From Gyromitra esculenta (lineage: Eukaryota; Ascomycota; Pezizomycetes; Pezizales; Discinaceae): a stretch of 64,000 nucleotides of DNA. Position numbers and translations under genes: made by a program. Under the pieces are notes generated by a model, which had not been told where the DNA came from, searched no databases, and saw nothing but the letters and a program-made list of their open reading frames with translations. Positions 59,714 through 64,000 of this stretch are shown here, piece by piece (positions within the stretch are counted from its first letter, which is position 1; each line of letters starts with the position of its first letter). The DNA is taken from contig JBCAML010000009.1 of assembly GCA_038503075.1 (NCBI GenBank), positions 1,550,001 to 1,614,000 on the forward strand, written 5' to 3'.

Positions 59714-60379
59714 TTATACCTCCCTTTTTAGCCTATCTGCTCGCCTCTGTAGCGCTATCTTTGTCCCATTGATGATCTCAACATGTTCAACCTTATGTAT
59801 CCTCTCCTCCAGCTCCTCCAGACTCTCACCCACTTTCAGCTCGATTTTCCTCACGATAATTGGTTCACCTTGGTCCACCGCCTGGATAACATAGTGAATC
59901 ATAATCCCCGTATTCTCAATTTCCCCATCCTGAAACGCCCTAAACGCCCTCTCAATCGCACCAGCACCGTCAAATTTCGTAGGCAGTGCAGGGTGTAAAC
60001 TAATGATATCCACCCCAGCACCCACCAACGGCTCCAACGCCGGCGGAGAAAATATGTGCATCCACCCCGCACACACAACCATATCAGGCTGTTGCCGTAA
60101 GATCAATTTCGCAAGATCCGCATCATACTCTCTACGCGCCTCTTCGACAGACCCTGGATACCGTTTCTTGTACGGTACAAGGTTATGGTATGTAGTTGGA
60201 ATACCAGCAGCCGCGGCTCTCGTTAGTCCGTATGCGGCCTTTTTGTTGGAGATTACGTGGATTATGGATGCATTAAGGGTAGGTGGAGAGGAAGCAGTAG
60301 CATTGATTAGGGCTTGTAGATTGGACCCATTACCGGATATTAGGACGAGAAGGCGAGGGAGATTTTGTACGGATGTCAT
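59714..60379 (-). CDS. ADE8: Phosphoribosylglycinamide formyltransferase (GAR transformylase)
   Basis: Third step of de novo purine synthesis, transferring a formyl group from 10-formyl-THF to GAR. Single exon, 221 aa, standard for fungal Ade8. The GAR-binding loop is ISGNGSNLQALI (14-25). MVVCAGWMHIFS and HPALPTKFDGAGAIERAF follow. VDQGEPI contains the catalytic Asp169. His129 is present. The position two before it, Asn in the usual NLH motif, is Ser127 (codon AGT). The stop codon lies only 84 bp from that of YME2, so the two 3' UTRs must overlap or nearly touch. Confidence 0.95.
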   Translation of the reverse strand: MTSVQNLPRLLVLISGNGSNLQALINATASSPPTLNASIIHVISNKKAAYGLTRAAAAGIPTTYHNLVPYKKRYPGSVEEARREYDADLAKLILRQQPDMVVCAGWMHIFSPPALEPLVGAGVDIISLHPALPTKFDGAGAIERAFRAFQDGEIENTGIMIHYVIQAVDQGEPIIVRKIELKVGESLEELEERIHKVEHVEIINGTKIALQRRADRLKREV

Positions 60380-61923
60380 TATGTTTTTTGGGGAGGGGGG
60401 GTTGGATATGTGTTAGGATCTGAGGCTTCTTCTTTTTTTTTGGTGGAAGTGGGGTGGAATTAAGTGCCCCACGTTCCAGGGATCTGAGGATATGGATTTA
60501 CCTAACCCTAGGCGCTTACAGGCCGTAATCTAGGACAAATATATGTATCAAAAACAGGGCTTTTGGAGACTCACGCGGAGATTCCAATGTTGCTAGTGAT
60601 GCATTTGGAAGGTTTGCCAAGGAATAGGATTTTAGATGACTGCGAATGTCTAGCCCTTCTCGCCTCTTTTCTCGTCTGTTTAGATGCTTTTCGTCCATTG
60701 CTGTCAACCCAGCACCGAAGTGTGTCTCCTTATTGCATGTTTATTACCCCCCGTTGATCATAGCTGAGGTAGGGAAATTTGCTACTTTAAAAGAATGGGG
60801 ACGCTAGAGAGAAAATACATTCGTTGATCCTAGAGATATGCTTTTAAACTTCCAACTGAGCTGTTCTATGGAATCGCCTCCTTATTGTTCTAGAAAGTCC
60901 AGCGAAACGGGTTTCCTCCATTCTCGATAAAGTCTACATCTAGAGCGATTATTTGGATGAATGAGGGTACCAGTGGGGTTGTTTGTGAGCGGATAAGAGC
61001 TTGATGGAATAGCTGGTGGAGAAGAAATCATCTATTGGTGGAATGAAAGCACTTGTTGGTGACGTGGAAACACTTGTTAACCCACAAGTTTAGAGAAGGG
61101 ATCTGAGAATGGCTTTCAAAAATCATTTCAAGTTTTAACTTGGCTCCAGGTATGTTATTTGATAATCTTACAACTGCACAAAACATCGCTTGTTCGATAG
61201 CTATTGAATAAACACGCCCCCATGAACTTCGTATCAACATTATGGTATGTGGAGGAAAGACGAAGAGGAAAGTTGCTACTAATGTGGGAGGGTAATATCC
61301 TGCAACCGCTGCGTAGAAGACTCTGTTCTTTTGTTAACACGAAGATAATCAAGCTAGTGATAATCAAAAGGTGGGTTTGGAAAATACCGAAGACTATGCG
61401 TCTATTTTCCTCAAATAGCATTTTGCTGGATTTTTCATTGCAGATTGCTAAGACTACGTGCAAGTAATTAATGTATATGTTTTCAAATCCTAGGCAATCC
61501 ATCTAAGCTTAGATGGAACACCCCATAAAACTAGAAAATTCTGATTAAAAGAGCAAAATCGATCAAGGTCACCAAACGCAGAACTGCATCCCCGTAAACT
61601 CGTCATCGAACTCCACACCCAAAAGGAAAACCAGTATCCCATTTCCCTAACATTTCAAACATACGCGTTGAATCCGCAAATAAAACAAGCAAAGAAAGAA
61701 AAAAGTCCACAATTGTTGTTACATAAAATACTAGTCGTCTCCCCCAAATCTCTGGCTCTGCGTTCACTAACAAGCCACAACCATCGCAGCACGGATATCT
61801 GACCGGGCTACTATAACTTCTCCTCTCCTTCCCTGTTTCGGCCAGTATGTTTCCACTGGATACCAAGTTTGGCGAATCCCAAGCTGTTTTTGGTACCGTT
61901 GCCATAAGAAGTAGTAGCATTCT
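60380..61923. other. Spacer between ADE8 and VPS68
   Basis: ADE8 upstream region and VPS68 3' UTR. No gene seen; short frames only. Confidence 0.4.
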
Positions 61924-62702
61924 TTACAAGGTCAGATTGTAAGAATAGTCCTCTCCTTCGATATTTTGCGATACCCAGAGGATAATACAACTATCGTAAA
62001 AGAATGTTAGTTTGATGTCCGGTCATGCGATAACTCCAGGGGGGTGGACAAACCTGAGCATGATGAACGAATTTGCGATAACATTTGCAACACCGAAGTA
62101 AAGAGTTGGGAACGGATATTGCGGAACCATATATTTAAGGATCAAAAAGCACTGTATCGGCCACGCGCGAGGCGATCAGCAAAGATTATAGTAACATAGA
62201 CAAGTGTATATAAAACTTACCACAGACCCAGCCAGACCGCCAGCGATCAAGGTCAGCCCAATAAATAGTACTAACCTAGCTTTCCAGGTCACACCGTGAC
62301 CGCTGTAAGAATAACTGTCGGCATTCAACCTCGATTTTTCGATCGAGTTGATTCTAAGGATCAGGCAGTGTCAGCAACTGGCTGACATTCAAGCTCTCTA
62401 GTTCCGACTCGGATATGGGGGCGGGGGCACATACACAAGCATTCCCAGGATGCTGCAAATCAGCGGAATCCACTCGGGAAACTTGATATGGATATCGCCA
62501 CCGTTCGAGACCTTGCTATACACGGAAGCATCGATGAAGAACCAGAAGCCTAAGGAGAACTACCGATACCTACGTCAGCGCAAAAGCATGGGCGATTTCG
62601 AAGGACTATACTGACCAAAGCTCCAGAGCTGTAGACGCCGGCTGTTCTACAGGATGCTGCAGAAGGGAGTTTGGGTAGCGAGATGCGGAAGGGACCGGAC
62701 AT
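61924..62702 (-). CDS. VPS68: Vps68/TMEM50 (UPF0220) family membrane protein
   Basis: Small four-helix membrane protein of the vacuolar/endosomal sorting system. Five exons (minus): 62616-62702, 62435-62559, 62221-62353, 62054-62151, 61924-61990, giving 169 aa (TMEM50 about 158, yeast Vps68 184). Membrane segments: FSLGFWFFIDASV, WIPLICSILGMLVI, ARLVLFIGLTLIAGGLAG...VCFLILKYM, and VANVIANSFIMLSCIILWVSQN. The INSIEKSRL stretch between helices 2 and 3 and the GGLAGSV turn are family hallmarks. All introns are 55-81 nt. No single exon is long enough to be found by length, so it is easily missed. Confidence 0.93.
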
Positions 62703-64000
62703 GGCTGTATCGTTGTGGTGAAAAAGAGATGATGGGCGATGACGGCTGGTAGTATTCGTGAAATCGGTGTCGTTTCTTGATTTGAGGCTGAGGGGTGCAA
62801 ATGAACGGATGCCGTCGCGTTGCTGTGATACTGTAGAACGCAAGACAACAATCCCATTGTCATTCAACCCCGGCCCTATTATATCCCTGGCGTTTTTGTG
62901 CAACCTGGAGTTAACATGCTCATAATAGATCATAATAAAGGGTCTGTACAATGCTAAGTATTTGATAGACGTTTGCATGCGTTACTAGCCTAAAAATACC
63001 TTATTCTAACAAACTTATGTTCTTGTCAAGGGCTACAGCACGATTCTATAGCTTAAAAGCCTCGAACGGTCATCCTCGGTGCAGATATCCCAGGAATGCC
63101 TCCATTACTCCAGTTTCCTAAGTTCTAAAAACCTTTCCATTGGATACAAAAAGCTACTTCTATTTTACACTCAAACCCTCATCCGAGATTTCTTCCTCAC
63201 TTGTCGCAATTCTCTAGAGTAGTGTAGAGCCCGTATATATCAGGGATCCGTTTCCATGGTTTGTGGCTTGTCTACAGCGAGTGATTTCCTATGATCTCTC
63301 GAATAGGGGCCCTGGGGCTAGCTTTCGAGTTTATCTGGCCGGCTTATTCGCCACGTAAACTAGCACCTATAGAAATTCGTTCAGACAACCTAAACTCCTA
63401 TCCATAAGGTTTCCAGAAATAATCCTTTTTTCCTTTTGTATAGATGAAAATGTAATTATAAGTATTAGAATGGCAACCCTCCTGGACAGCAAAATATAGG
63501 ACATGTAGCTCACCCCAAGCCAATCCTCTGTTACTTTTACGTGTGCTTCTCTGAGTATAGGCCACCCCAATCACAAGATACCATATGAAAACAGTTTTGA
63601 AAAATAAAACTTATCACTTATCCAGACATGCAATTGCTTTCCGCCCCAATACCAAATCTGCGATCACTTTTCGCTTTTGTCTCTAAAGCCTAGGACTTCC
63701 GTGGCTAACTTTGGATCGACTACAAACAGCTTAATCAATCTCTGTCTTAGCGAAGTCTCCATTATAGCCATAGAAGTATACAACTCCTATGTACTTAGCA
63801 CACTCGCCAAAAACTCTGTCCAGCGATACCGAGGTCTCCTGTGAGAGATTACGAAATGCTCCCCTAAAGTTTTCCAACCGAACTGTTGTACTTTGTTATC
63901 GTGTTTGCCATACGACGTTGAACGAGTGCCGCACTTAGGGATATTGAAAATTGCGTCTTTCTTTTCCTGAAGCAGCACGCCAATGGCGGTCACAAAATCC
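62703..64000. other. VPS68 upstream region and right edge
   Basis: No firm gene. A minus-strand frame runs from 63787 out of the window with no stop (at least 70 codons, containing KKDAIFNIPKCGTRS). It could be the 3' exon of a gene beginning beyond the window, but no motif identifies it. Confidence 0.35.

Noticed and set aside
1..64000. CRISPR arrays, bacterial operons, phage or biosynthetic clusters
   Set aside because: The sequence is clearly fungal nuclear DNA; no direct-repeat/spacer arrays and no adjacent genes of a shared secondary pathway were seen.

Overview
This is a stretch of nuclear DNA from a filamentous ascomycete (Pezizomycotina). The evidence is a CENP-A histone, a Zn2Cys6 transcription factor, fungal VRG4/SMI1/HTD2/YME2/CAF16 orthologues, and many short introns (about 57-115 nt) with GTATGT-like donors and CTAAC-like branch points. 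About 31% of the window is coding. Gene-poor spacers of 5-10 kb, rich in A+T, simple repeats and at least one MITE, suggest an expanded genome of the kind seen in some Pezizomycetes. That lineage guess is inference only. Gene models below were built by joining exons by eye. Every spliced model keeps its reading frame across all junctions and ends in a stop.

Left part (1-13.1 kb): GSK3 kinase (minus) with a 5.4 kb gene-poor upstream region, then TOM40 (minus) divergent from a 6-phosphofructo-2-kinase gene (plus) whose bisphosphatase half lacks its catalytic histidine. From 13.1 to 17.7 kb is an AT-rich stretch with an initiator tRNA-Met, a small secreted cysteine protein gene and a cluster of TACATGTA palindromes. 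From 17.7 to 27 kb: CENP-A (minus) divergent from Derlin (plus), then a Zn2Cys6 regulator (minus) divergent from a proline-rich decapping-coactivator-like protein (plus).

Middle part: 27-32.5 kb is a spacer holding a pogo/Tc1-mariner-type MITE next to a 56-bp inverted repeat. HTD2 (mitochondrial fatty-acid synthesis) and SMI1/KNR4 (cell-wall regulator) follow in tandem on the minus strand. From 36.3 to 45.8 kb is a long AT-rich stretch with no gene I can support.

Right part (45.8-64 kb) is denser: CAF16, a tiny unknown gene, VRG4 (GDP-mannose transporter) divergent from ELP2, a RING protein, YME2 tail-to-tail with ADE8, and VPS68. These are mostly unlinked housekeeping functions (signalling, mitochondrial biogenesis, ER/Golgi transport, chromatin, purine synthesis). 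I see no biosynthetic cluster. The least-explained signals are the TACATGTA octamer, the MITE/inverted-repeat locus, the Gly-rich loop in CENP-A, the ADE8 active-site change and possible alternative 5' structures.
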